Assembly: GCA_024741835.1 (NCBI GenBank)
Contig: JAENRP010000170.1
Location: forward strand, 23,805-87,804
Origin: Diplocarpon mali
Taxonomy: Eukaryota; Ascomycota; Leotiomycetes; Helotiales; Drepanopezizaceae
Direction of reading: 5' to 3'
DNA: 64,000 bases
The notes below the pieces were generated by a model. The model was not told the origin of the DNA. It ran no database searches and was given only the letters and a program-made list of their open reading frames with translations. The translations under genes and the position numbers were made by a program. The number at the start of each line of letters is the position of its first letter. Positions within the stretch are counted from its first letter, which is position 1. Positions 1-11,869 of the stretch are shown here, piece after piece.

Positions 1-2215
1 CTCCGCTACAAGACTAGCCACTGCTAGACCACCGAGTGCCCCCCCCTCCCTCTCTGGCCGGTCTGGCCTTCCAGCTTTGACGAAGTTTGCTTGCCAGGGC
101 CAGGAGCTCTGCCAGGAACTCGTAATACATCTCGAAGTGTATTCTTCTTCCCCGGTGGTGGAGCACCTCCCGCATGGATCAATGAGGTTCGACGTCCAGC
201 ATACCGGAAATAGACTTTCAACGTCGTCGCGGGCTAAAACCATCATCGTTAGCGCGGTCGTGGGGAGTTCTCTGCAGGCTTGGATATGCTTTCCTGTGGT
301 CTGCGGCTGGCTTGGCTTACGACGACGGCAGAGAAAAAGAAGTCCTTGGCCAGTCCGACGTTGCGGATCGATCTATGCTCGGGCCCAGCGGAACATAATC
401 GCCGCAGCGTCACAACTACGGAGAAGTCATCTTTCAACACCTCCCTTTCACCCCCACTGCACGCTGCAACCAGGGCCATATCTGCCTGTGCACGAGGGAT
501 CCCCTCGCGAGAACCCCATCACGTAACAAACCTGTTTCCACGAGCCTTGCACCAAGCACGCTTTCTGACTTGAAGTTTTGTGCTTGCTCAGTACGATCAA
601 AAATCGCTAGCTAGATCGCCGATAGAGCTAAAGTGACTTTCAACTCACCTAGCTCCAGCCTTTGCTCCGCCCCACTGCGCAGGTACTCGTAAGCAAACAA
701 ACTCCCTGCTGAAAGTATACGTATCCTTGGAAGCGTATGCTGGACCACTGATTTGGCTACGACGCCCATACAGTGTTTGGTCTGCGACGAAGTAAGACTC
801 AATGGGGCCTTCGCATTGAGGAAGACTCTCGAAGTCGTTGCGTCCTCACCCAGGTGGTCGGGACCCCCTGTCGCCGAGAAGGTAAATACGGGTTTTTACA
901 GTGGATTTGCAGGCTGCTGGGAGGAAGAAAGAGAAGACACATGAGTATTGAATACTCTTCTTGATTTCAAGTCGAGTCCGTTCCCAGGGCGGAGATTCGC
1001 TCATGACTCCCAGCTTGACTCGAACCTGCAGGACAGGGCGTTTCACTCTCCTCTGCTGCTTTCTGCTGCTCGTGTTGATGCTCGCTTGGAGCCCAGTGTC
1101 ACATGTCTGTCACTGCGTCCCTATATACGGCATTGCGAGCGGGGAGTGGGGTGAGGTTTCTCTTCTCTACAGTACAGCCCAAGCACCCCAAGGCAGTGGC
1201 TGGTTCTCCGCATTCCCCAGACATTGGGGGTTGAAGCAATGGAATGGAGATTTGACAGCTATTCCAGGTATGTTCTCTGGGGCATTTACTTGTTCAATCA
1301 ATATGTAGATGTATAAACACATATATATATCTTTGCCTTGTTTTGTTTACTGCTTCGCTCACCCCTTTCCCCCCCCCCCCGGTTACACTGGATCCAGAGC
1401 CCCACTTCCTAATATCTCATCTTCGGAGGGGAACAAAATATAACACCTCGTATGAAAATCAGATACTAAAGGCTAAATATATTTCGAGCTGATTCAGTCG
1501 CATGAAGCAGGTTACTTCGTAAGATACTAGTCTAAGGCTTGCGAATCTTCAATGGAATGAAAACCTGAAACAGTAGGACGGAAGCGATGGTTCAAAGAAG
1601 TATTTCACTTGCTTTTCTACTTCCGAATCATGCTTCGTGCTAGGCCAGACACTTCACTGACGTATGCTCAAGGGTGGTTCAACGTGTATATTGCGAGGCC
1701 AAGTTGGAGGTATGCTTCGACGTGGTTTCCGTTGGGTCTGCGGGCCAGGACTCCCAAAGCATTCACAAGTCTCTGCTTTTCTACAGTTGAATCCAGCCCT
1801 AGTTTAGACGCACCGCCCTCGAGATCTCGCGAGAAGGGGGAGCGTTGACGCACCCACGCAATCGCTCCGTGCCCGATTACCTTCTGGCACCTCCCTGCAA
1901 CATTCGTACTTCAGGATTTCATCTCACGAATCCAGGCCACAGACTCTGGAGGTGGAGTCGACCCCGGCCAGTACGCACTAGGTTCCTCCGAGAATTCTCG
2001 GGCCGGGGGGCTCCACGGGAATCTCCCCGAGCGGATCCCCTGCACGCTCGCTGCTGGTCGGGCCCAGGTCGAGGCCATCATATCGGTTAGTACTCGTGCG
2101 CTACTCCTGCTGCTTCCTTGTTAGCAGCGATTCTAGCTTCGGTCTGAACTCTTTCGGGGGGGCGGAGAAGAAAAGGTGTATCGGTAAGTGCCTGGGAGAC
2201 TGCTGGACAAGAAAT

Positions 2216-2378
2216 CAGGTACCGAAGGATATTGTGTACACCGCCTACTCAACATAGGAGGCCTGGCAGAATGTCTGTTTTCCCTGAGAAGAAACATAAA
2301 GACGCTTTCTCCCTACATCATACTGCCGCACACATTTGTCCCGTATAGGCGGTGTGGAAGATTCCCCTGGGTATCTCC
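2216..2378. repeat. MITE-like element, family 'ACACCGCCTA', copy 1
   Basis: The decamer ACACCGCCTA at 2238-2247 is matched by its reverse complement TAGGCGGTGT at 2346-2355. Similarity continues outward: the left flank (GGTACCGAAGGATATT) resembles the reverse complement of the right flank (GATACCCAGGGGAATC). A second copy with the same termini lies at 6001-6135. Paired termini about 110-160 bp apart and no coding capacity fit a small non-autonomous DNA transposon. Outer borders are approximate. Confidence 0.6.
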
Positions 2379-2718
2379 GCAATGTGTCGCAGACACACTC
2401 TACACTCTCCAGAGGCACAGCAGTTGAGTGCTGTCCCCTGTCGATGTGGGGCCCACGGACACTTGTTTTCAATACTTCTCTATCACACAATACTCGTATA
2501 ATCCTGTTGATTCCTTGATGGACACTGCTAAAGGAGAAATTCGGGTATAGGCACCCTAGGCCCAGCCGACGAGCAAGCAATTTCTCATTTCTCCCTTGCT
2601 TTTACATTTGATAACATGGAAAAAGGTTTAATACTTGGGTGGAGGGCAGGGGAGGAAGGCAGGGGCGGAGCGGTTAGCTTCATCGGGCCGTCAGGGTAAA
2701 AATGCTTTACACAATAAT

Positions 2719-2752
2719 ACTCACTTTTTTTCAGTGGGCTGCAAATTTCATT
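2719..2752. repeat. Diverged copy of the 'CAGTGGGCTGCAAA' repeat
   Basis: The stretch TTTCAGTGGGCTGCAAATTT matches the reverse complement of one arm of the inverted repeat at 5880-5997, so it is a third arm of the same dispersed family. Only a short segment can be aligned by eye. Confidence 0.4.
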
Positions 2753-3070
2753 CCTGGAGTGAGTCGGTGGTGACGGAGCAGTTGGCCAGAATCCATATCA
2801 TGGATACGCCCACATCTGGAGCCCTCTGACAAGAAGTGAGTCCTGCGAAATACCAGCACCTGATTGCACGCTTCGAGCATCGAATACACTATATCTTCCC
2901 AAGATTCATAGCGACTCCGAGTACTTCCCTGCAATTCACAAGCACGGCTGCTAGATACAAAGAGCTGAGAGGTTCTCCTCCTGTACAAGTCCCGGTATGC
3001 TCCTGTGCACTATGTAGTCAGGGATTAGCTCTGTGACCACTCTCTCGAGTTGGAAGGTCTCCACTCTCTG

Positions 3071-3087
3071 CCCTTGCAGCTAACAGG
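3071..3087 (+). repeat. Dispersed 17-bp repeat CCCTTGCAGCTAACAGG
   Basis: An exact second copy sits at 7508-7524, and the core AGCTGCAAGGG occurs in inverse orientation near 13014. Both direct copies are followed within about 100 bp by GCTAAT- and GTTCGTT/AGCC-like words also found in the 'CTTCGTCGCAGGC' MITE family, so they are probably parts of larger decayed repeats. Confidence 0.45.
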
Positions 3088-5879
3088 TACTCGAAGTATC
3101 GATAGTTACACAGTAGCCGCCGTCCCTCTCCCCAGTAGCCGCCCTTGAAAGTACGCTAATGTGATGTTCGTTTAGCCTCCGACGAGGTCTCTGGACCAAA
3201 CAACCATTCCCTCCACGGTCAGCGGAACTCCGCCTCAGGTGCCAGCCCTCTCTCAGTCTCCTGCGTGCGTATCCTCTAAGGGTACCATCGATACGAAAAG
3301 TCGAAACGCAAAACCATGGCACTTGGGCGAGGAGCCTGCAGCCTCGGATTCGAGCTCGCTTCCCCTTTCTGCGATGCGCTGCCTACGCAGACCTTGGGTT
3401 CTCGGGCGCACGTGACTCTCTTTCTGGCAAGTCGGAGACGCTGTAGTGGATATGCGGGATCGGTTTCAATGGCGTGAGGCTGTAGGACAGCTCGGAGGTT
3501 TTCCAGGGACCCAGGCGCACATAGACACAGTATCCATCTGTATGGTATAAGCGGAGGATAACTTCTACGATGCCAGGGGTAGGAAGAAGAATTTGGGTTG
3601 ATTTAGCGTACTACCATATATATCAATAACTTCGAAGGCATTGAATGCCGTGATTACTATTAGGATTTGACGACGAACCGGTAGGGAATTCCGGGAGATA
3701 AAGTGGCGCATACGGCTCGAGGCGGGGGAAAAGCTAGATGTGGGTGTGCCTGGCCTCACGCATCCTGATCGGTTCCGGATATGCCTATCTCTGCAGCCTA
3801 TGGGAAAGATGAGAACTTCCTCCGTCCTCGGGTATCACTGTCGTATGGAGCGGAAGAAACCCGGAGAGGTGTCCCGCACAAAAGTTATAGTCAGTCGCGC
3901 TTCCCTCCAAGCCTGGCAGCCGGGTGTCAATTACCAGGCGCTATTCATTGCCTAGACGCGCCGTGACACTGCCGTGAATAGTGCTTGGAGCCAGTTTTCT
4001 TAGTCCTATATTTTGTCCCTAGACTTGCCGGGTACCATGTTACTCTCTTGCACAGCCATAAGGCCCGAGAAAAACGACAGGGCTTGTGTATTTACTATGT
4101 ATCAAGCGAAACATCCATTCGGTGTAAATAAAGCCCCATTTTATGCTGACGAAGCTTCCCTGTATTCCTAACATCATGATCCGAATTGGATTTCAGGATT
4201 AAGGCCGTTTTTTCCCTGTTGATATGCAGAATGGGCATCTCAAGCGCTTGGGGTTTAATACATAGTAGTTGTGGATAACAAAAAATAAAAGCTGCTGATG
4301 AGAATAGATTGTTCTCATGCTCGCTTCGGGACCGCTTCAGCCCGATTAAGCAGACGGAATTTCAGAACGAGGGCAAGGCTGATATCGAGGGCGAAATGGA
4401 CAAAAGAGGCGAGCAAAATGTGCATTTAACGCAATCATGAACTTGCTGCCTGATCTATATAACAATGCAAAATAATAGGCAGACTGTCCGGTGTCTCGCT
4501 GCGTTTTACCATACCAAACGCGGTATTCGTGCTAGGATCAAGGGCAACTATCGGCATCCGGGCGTCCGAGTCGGGTCAAAGGTGCGCCAAGTGGATTGTA
4601 AGTACTCAAACATATATAGACTTGCTCTTGACATTTGTCCGAAAAGGGTAGTCGATGCTACTCCGTTCTCGCAACGCACTGCGTTTTACGCGGAAAGAAA
4701 CGTCTGACCATTCACGAACTGATACCAAGGTGGTCGTGGTGACATGGAGTGGGGAGTGGGGAGTAGGGGGAGGCATGTCCGATGACTACGAGTTATACGT
4801 ACTCTGCACAGCTCGAATCTCGTTCCTGATAACCCGTCAAACGCAGCTCTGCCTACGGATCATACGCGGCATTAGTATTCGAGTGAAATGAAATGCAGCT
4901 TCCTTTCGCTTTATCTCTCGTATCTCCTCCAACCTGCATTAGTTTCTGCATTTTTCCTGCAGTTAATTTCGCTTTGGTCGTTGCTTGAGGGTTGCTAGGC
5001 CAACACAGCCGAATCGACACACGCCCGCTAGCCGACTTTGGAAAGCTTTCGTAGAAGGACTCGGGATGAGCGGAAGCTGACAGCTTCAAAGTAATACGCC
5101 TTAACCACCTTTCTCACAATAGGAACCCAGTGGTAGGATGAGACCCTCAAGTGAAAAAGTAAGTCCGGCTGTTAGCCCGAATACAAACTGGTAAGTAAGT
5201 TCAGGATGTGATCACTTATAAAGATGAGATTTATTGATACCAGAAAACTTGTAAAAAGGACGGTGAATGTCGTCGTCGAAGTGCGTTCTTTATAATCCCA
5301 GATCCCTGAATTTGCACTATTCACTAGTTTGAACCCTGAGATTTTCGCAGCCAAGGTAGTTCAATACATTAGAGCACAATGTTCGGAGGAAAAAGCACCC
5401 TCACTCAAATACCCTTTACATATATTACATGCATATAAGCCAGCTGGTGCAGGGAAAGCGGGCTTTTTGGCTTCCCACTTACAAGACCGGCACCTGGCAG
5501 ACAAGCCTTGGGACCTTCAACGAAGGCCTTCCTAAAACAGCTAGCCTGTGCTGGCTCACTTAGCATGTGCCATGCTAGGAATGATGACTGCTTTTGGTTC
5601 TGAATATGCTTTCGATTCAAGTTTTGTTATTGTTTCAGGGGTCTGCTATTACATCATCGGCCTTAAGGGGGATCATCGATCTGGCTGCCATGTCAAGCCC
5701 GGCTCCGCGAACATTCATAGAATCGTCCAGGCTACCCGTCTCCGCCTCGATACAGCACATTAGCGCTTCTGTGAAGTCAATCCGATCCCTGGGGCGACGC
5801 AGAACACACACAGGTGCAGCGGCTCGATGCTGTCGGGAACATGTATGGAGAGTGAGTGTTTTTTCCAGTACAGAAATAC

Positions 5880-5997
5880 TCCCTTTTCCAGCGGGCTGAA
5901 AAGGTAGGCAAGTCCATAACATGGAGTTGGATCAACAAACAACTCACTTACTCTTGTGAATTAGAGGTCCACGTTTGCAGCCCACTGGAGAAAGGGA
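5880..5997. repeat. Imperfect inverted repeat (hairpin-forming, about 118 bp)
   Basis: The left arm TCCCTTTTCCAGCGGGCTG (5880-5898) is nearly the reverse complement of the right arm CAGCCCACTGGAGAAAGGGA (5978-5997). About 80 bp separate them. It directly abuts the ACACCGCCTA element starting at 6001, and a related arm occurs near 2725. No reading frame is present. It is likely another MITE-like or foldback element, perhaps nested with its neighbour. Confidence 0.5.
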
Positions 5998-6000
5998 GCA

Positions 6001-6135
6001 GAGGCACTAAGGGATACATCTACACCGCCTATTTTAAGCAGGGGATACGGCAGAATTTCGCTCCTTTGGATCTGCCATCTACCTACCCTTGCTTGCGCTA
6101 GTGTAGGCGGTGTAAAGGATTTTCCTTGGTACCTC
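6001..6135. repeat. MITE-like element, family 'ACACCGCCTA', copy 2
   Basis: ACACCGCCTA at 6022-6031 pairs with TAGGCGGTGT at 6104-6113. The arms extend to about 32 bp: left GAGGCACTAAGGGATACATC and the reverse complement of the right flank, GAGGTACCAAGGAAAATCC, agree at most positions. Together with the copy at 2216-2378 this defines a two-member family of small elements with terminal inverted repeats. No target-site duplication could be assigned with confidence. Confidence 0.65.
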
Positions 6136-6561
6136 TGTGCTTCGGCGTAGGCTATACTATGGAACAGCGGGTACCCATCTTTTATGCCTCGATGATAGGG
6201 GGGCACTGAGTACTAGTTTCAATTCAATGCATAAAAATTAGTTTTTTTATATAAACTTGGCCATGATACTACTATTTAGAATACTCTTGAAATAGACACT
6301 TGCTCCTAGCGAACGATGTCACCCTTTTCTCTTCGTATCGCAGTTGACTTGTAAGGTAAAAACGTTTGATACTAAAAAGCAAAGGGCTAGAGAAACCACT
6401 TGTATGAGAGTAGTAAATCAACATTACAATAGACTTGGTCTTCCAATGCAGTACAGGAGGCTTCAAGTGAAGCACGGATGAGTCAATGCCTGCGTAATTA
6501 TCATGCCTATATTTCCAGCCTTCTGAGAAAAATACGTATTTATTTGATCGAGTACGGGTGT

Positions 6562-6611
6562 GCAGGGTTGAATACACTTTTTCTTATGACGATGTTCGTT
6601 AGGCCTGCGAC
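6562..6611. repeat. Partial copy of the 'CTTCGTCGCAGGC' element
   Basis: GCAGGGTTGAATA (6562-6574) followed by GTTCGTTAGGCCTGCGAC (6594-6611) matches the right half of the better preserved element at 31186-31293, which has GCAGGGTTGAATA and GTTCGTTCAGCCTGCGAC in the same order. The left arm is not recognisable here. Confidence 0.5.
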
Positions 6612-6796
6612 AAGCCATGAAACTTGCTCCTAAAATTTTCTCGACTTTTCATCACAGTGGATCAAAACCAGGCTAGAGATCCACATGAAACTATGAATTC
6701 TGTCTACCCAGCCATACGAAGTGCTTTAAAGTACTCCCATCAAGCGCGTCAAAACAGTAAAATAAAGCCTTAAACCTAAAGCATGAACAAAAGTCA

Positions 6797-6892
6797 ATCA
6801 CTTTTTTTTCACTTTTTTCTTCTGTCTCTTTATTTCTTTCTTTTCTTTCTGTCTTTTTTTTCTACCTTTTTTTTCTGCATTTTTTTTTTCAA
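6797..6892 (+). repeat. Polypyrimidine tract (T-rich with C)
   Basis: Nearly 100 bases composed almost entirely of T and C, with several runs of seven or more T. This is low-complexity sequence; no gene start lies nearby, so there is no reason to call it a promoter element. Confidence 0.6.
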
Positions 6893-8413
6893 AGCAGAGT
6901 AGATTCCAAACTAGGTAGCTCTCCAGCTCTTCGTCCACAGGTATTCGTACTTGTAATCACCCTTCTAGATAATATTTCGAAATAGGCTCCATTTTGAAGA
7001 TTTTTTGTTCTTCAAGGCCATCGTACTTGATACGTAACAGTTCGAGATTAAGAGATTACCTCCTATACCCAGTGACGTATACGTGATGAATCCACTACAG
7101 AATAAAGTCAGCCTTCTCACCGCGGGGGCTTTCCACCACTCAGAAAGCAGCGATTTGAATAGTGATTCTCGATTCCCAAAGCCGAAATAGAGTTCTCACT
7201 GTACAGCGGTTCAGCGGGTAAGAATTGGGGCCTGTCAACATGGGTGGAAAGTAGGGGGTGTACCGTTTGGCTCAATTAGGTAATACGACGCAAAAGTGCT
7301 CCAACATTGAAGATATGTCATCTAAGCTTCTTAGAATTAGAGACGCTTCTTTTCCTATTTTCCAGTAATAGGTGATTAGAGGGAGAATTAATCAGTACTT
7401 AAAGCATCTGGTATTTAATTCTATATGGATTCCGGTCTACTTTGATGCAACATAGGAGATGCTAAGCGTATTACTACCATGTTAAGTTAGAGGGTCGCTG
7501 TTCCTTTCCCTTGCAGCTAACAGGCTATAATACTTACTCGCTATACCTCTATCCTTGGTAGTTGTCTCAGGCTAAGCACCATATTAGCGCATATTTAAGG
7601 ATGTTTTCATTTTTTTGATAGGTTGAACATACTTTCATCCGATCAAGTATTAGTTCAGCCAGCGACAACGTATGAGAACCGAAGTACGTCACCAAGTACC
7701 GTATGCTTTGTCGCAAGCTAAATTCCACACTAGCGTGCCATCATGGGTAGCTTACAGGGTACAAAGATTCGGCTCTTAAGTGTTCTTGCTTCTTAAAACA
7801 AGGTCCTAAGAGGGCTGCACATGAACAATGCGTACTATACATAAATATGAATGAAAATACTGAAACAATGCTAGAACAGTCTTTCAGTGTACCTAGTTCG
7901 GCACTGCTGAACCTTCAATTTTTCTAGCTATAATGATTTATTTCTGTGGGAAAGGGTTTGATAATCGGGAGAGTAAAGGGATTGATAACTAGCCGCTGTA
8001 CTGTTGTACGACGTGTTCGCAATGTTGAACAAACTTTCACAGAATGTAGCCTCATAATCTGTAGTGAGTTTTGTTGATTGCAGAGAACAGCTGGCCACTT
8101 GGAAGAGAGGAAAAAACCTATAAATACGGATACTTGCTCAAAGCCAAGTATACTGAGATCCACATTTCATTGTAAACATCCAATACCGACTGTAGTCAGA
8201 GAACCAACTGTTGGAAAAATCGATGATTGTTGATTGTTTCTATTAAATCTTAGGCACTATAATCTGCTAGGAGAGTACAATCGCTGAGCCTGCGAATAAC
8301 TTGCTAAAGATTGCATTTCACAAAGCTCAATGCACCAAAATAAGTGCATCAAAATTTTTCGATTTAGCAGAAGTCGGCGTCCACGGTTGGCCGATCAACG
8401 CAGATACTACAAC

Positions 8414-8537
8414 GTACTTTGTCGCAGGCCAGACTAGCACAAACACTACACTAGCGTGTGTACAAAGGTGGATTTCCGGTGGGTTTGCAATACGAACATG
8501 CTTTGTTATGGTGTTTTTTTAGCCTGTGATAAAGTAC
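8414..8537. repeat. Decayed copy of the 'CTTCGTCGCAGGC' MITE-like element
   Basis: GTACTTTGTCGCAGGCC at 8414-8430 is mirrored by AGCCTGTGATAAAGTAC near 8521-8537. These are mutated forms of the arms of the element at 31186-31293 (CTTCGTCGCAGGCC and GCCTGCGACGAAG). The changes G to A and C to T fit RIP or CpG decay. A further one-sided match lies near 7709-7720. Confidence 0.55.
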
Positions 8538-8614
8538 TTAGTATCATAGGTAAATAATATACAATTCTAAGCTATGCATACTAGATACTTGGCAATACTG
8601 CTTTTACAATTTCC

Positions 8615-9580
8615 TTAATATTTTATATGGCCTCCTCCTACTGCGATCATAGCTTTATATCTCTCTAGCATTTCCCTAATTAATTCTCTAATCCTTTTAA
8701 TTGTTATCGATTCCTATGCTTCTTTTACAGCTTTATATAATCTCTTATAGGATCGATAAACCTTTAGATATTTACCTTTAATATAATCTTTTATCTTATC
8801 TTATACTATTTTAATTAGGTTTAAATCAAGAGAATTCATAGGCCAAAAGATAGGGGTAATCCTAATTGCTTTAAATACCGATTGAGTATATTTAAAAGCG
8901 TGCCCTTTTGCATTATCCTATTGAAATTCAAGCTTAGGATATTACTATAGAATCTCTTAAACCTTTAGGATAATAATTCTAGAGTACGAACCTTTATTTA
9001 TCGTTTCCTAATCCTTTTCTTAAAATAACCCTTAATGCCAACTGTATTTCCTTAATATTATTCTTTAAAATATCTATCCGATCTTCCTCTAATATTGATC
9101 TTCGATACAATTAGGGTAATATTTTTCTTAAGACCCGATTTCTCATATGATCCATTCCTTTATATATTTCCTAGGATTAACCTACGTTTCATCACTCTAT
9201 AAGATTGAAAACTATTGCTCTTTAGTCTAATCCTTATACTTAATAGCCTATTAAAGTCGAGAGATCTGATTCGTATACGTAAGGACTGGTTTTCGATAAG
9301 CAATTCGTCGAATAAAGCCTTCCTTCTTAAAAGCTATACAAATAGCATAGAAGCCGACGTTCTAATAAAGAATCGAAGGAATATTAGCCTAAGGAGTACG
9401 TCGATTTGCTCTTAAGGCTATAACCTATTAAATAAGGTATTTTCATTATAGAGTATTTAAATAAGCTTTATAGCCTTAAAGATAATGTTAAGGAGTCAAT
9501 TGAGTCTATAGAGCGTATTAAACTTAACGTCGAGTAAGGTTTAATTAAAGGGCGATCTGATCTTAAGTCCAATTGGCATT
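8615..9580 (-). mobile_element. RIP-decayed Tc1/mariner-type transposase relic
   Basis: Read on the minus strand, one frame retains transposase landmarks despite many stops. In order these are: a segment ending IRRIAYRKPVLT; SDET then VNPRKYIKEW (first catalytic Asp, 9185-9196); DNAKGHAFKYTQ (second Asp, 8898-8917); NSLDLNLIK, corresponding to the usual SPDLNPIE block, with its Asp codon at 8825-8827; and a C-terminus GGGHIKY directly before a stop at 8615-8617. Stops sit where fungal mariners have Trp or Gln (before SDET, after SDET, before DNAKGHA). That pattern, with the extreme AT content, indicates C-to-T decay by RIP. The N-terminal limit is uncertain and terminal repeats were not located. 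It cannot encode a functional enzyme. Confidence 0.85.
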
Positions 9581-11869
9581 AAAATAAAAAGTCTGATAGC
9601 GTACTCGTTTGTTACAAAAGGTCTATTTTATAAGTGTCTTTAGAGTCGATATACTAAATGAAGAATCCATATTAAAAGCATTGATTTTTAATATAAAAAG
9701 CAGCAAATCGTTATAGATAAATCATTAGCTATACCCCTTATATATAAGCCCTATTAATAGAAACCGGTAGAATTACGTATAGATAGCACTTGTATATTAT
9801 TTCGGGCATATACCAAGTAGGAAGTAGAAATGCCTCGTATGAGCGAAATAGCGGTAGAAATGAATCAGTAGCTGATCGTCCGCTCACTAGTCTGATCTTA
9901 ATATATTCAGTTGCAGCTCAATTGCAACCCCCGACAGTTCGGTTAAAATCATTACTGACTGATGGCTTGATTATTTATTAGCAGCAATAGCTTCGGCACA
10001 TTATTACAACAGATAGCATTGGGGAAACACCATTCCTACCTCTGCAGTAATTTATTCTTGTTGGTACGCAGATCTCTATACAAGAGGCAAGCTGCCCTCG
10101 TTCCTGGGGTCATCCCACACAGCTGTACCATATGCGATATAAGGGGTTTCGTATGTATTTCGGACGGCTATTCAGCCGGAGGACTTCGGAAGGATATCCA
10201 TATGCGGCTAGGAGGGACTACAGGAGGGAGGACATTCAGATGTATAAAGGTACCATCTCGGTCATGTAGAGATAGACAGACATTACAATAGATTCTTTGA
10301 CAACAAGTACTCAACTATATTCACGTGAATATCGATTACCGGTATAGAACCTACAATTCTTCACTAAGCACTTCGTACCCTGGTAGTAGAAGTAGGCCAA
10401 ATTTTCTCGTTGTATTTGCATTTCTCGGTTTGCTCACAGTTCTCCTCCTAACAGGGTTTTTCTGTGTGGACTTTTATAGGGCAAGGCCAAAAGCTAGAAT
10501 CTGGTCTACGTTCTTCATAACACTACCGTACAGTAGAAGCCAGGGTAAGTAAACCCGTAGAAGCTTCTAGATACGAGTAGCGCCGGAGGCCTGGCTGGAA
10601 TGGAATTACTGCACATACCCTTGCGTATGAAGCTCCCCATGCTGGCTCCAGTTTGGCTCCGATTTTTGTACGGTTCGATATTCGGTTCATGGGGGGTCGT
10701 AATATCTAGCCGGCAAAATCCACACACAAATGTGTCCCACCCAATCTGTCTCTCGCCGGTGTGCCGTCTGCTATGTACGAAGTACGCGCTCTGCGTAGCA
10801 CACGTCGCCCTCCCATCAACAGGTCACCGTCGTGGATCCCCGCCTTCTCGGACGCGTTTCACCACCGCTGCCGGATCTGCCGGTTCCTACTGCCAGTGGC
10901 TAAATTGGCCAAGCTAAGAGCCTTCACTACTCGAATTGTGAAAATCGTGCGGAGACCTGTCTCCCCCAGCTCCTGGTAAAGCGTCCTAATTGATTTCCGA
11001 GGGATTTACGGAGAAGCCTTGTAATCCTAAGGGAACCACAGCTCTGTCGAGAGCAAGCTCGATCGCCGCGGAGGCTATCCGCACTCGCACTCATCACCTC
11101 TGGTTTCCACGAGAACAAACAGATCAAGTGAAAATACACTTTGCGATCGCAATTTCTCTTATTTCGGCCTTCGGATTTGGGATTCGATCTCCAAATCGGA
11201 ATTTTATTTTCTGAATAAGTGAAACCTCCGGCGGCAGAAAGGCGGATCAGAGGGTTTTGATAGTGGATATACAGCTCACAAAAAGACGTTAGTGGCTGAT
11301 TCTTGAGTCAAGCTGCTTTGCAGCACGAGCTGTCGCCGCCGACGTCGTAGTCGTTGCTACCTGGATACCCTAGCAACAAACAATATCCCTTGTCCTGTCT
11401 CAGAGAAGCGCTCCTGGCTGAGACTGCCGGTGCTGCTGGCTCGAATCAGTCCCTGCAGTAGTCGACGATCACACGGGTCAGACTACTGATTACTTTGTAA
11501 AAAACCTTGACTTGTTGCGCTACTGGCAAGATGCCTAGCTGATCCTCAAGCCCTGCGTGCGGTGCGGGTACCGGTACGTGACGTGGTAGCTCAATGCAGC
11601 CTCTTGTAATGTGCGAATGGCAGAGGGCAGTTAAGAATTGTGACTCTCACCGACTACAACGCTTCACAAGAAATCCAAGCCGCCTTTCCACGTATCCGCT
11701 ACTTGTTTCCACGCAAGCGCTTGGCACAGCTTATCATCAGCAGTATGCAATGCAACTCTGCTTTGCATATACTGCACTGTACGGAGGTACGGCGGTTAAG
11801 TACTGTGTAAGTGTTACCCCTTATTGATAAGAGGGCCTCGAGACTCGTGCGTCAAAATCTATCTAATTT
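9581..11869. other. Intergenic, nothing recognised
   Basis: The AT content falls after about 9.8 kb. Open frames are all below 110 codons and do not resemble known families on either strand. No tRNA, repeat pair or splice-connected coding series was identified. Confidence 0.45.

Larger units (their letters stand above)
1..8413. other. Gene-free region with scattered short repeats
   Basis: No open reading frame here has a recognisable domain, sensible codon pattern or splice structure; all are under about 150 codons and overlap on both strands. What can be seen are short dispersed inverted-repeat elements (listed separately), poly-C runs near 1371-1381, a long polypyrimidine tract near 6.8 kb and general AT-leaning composition. 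It reads as decayed intergenic or transposon-derived DNA. Small RNA genes without a strong signature could have been missed. Confidence 0.55.
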
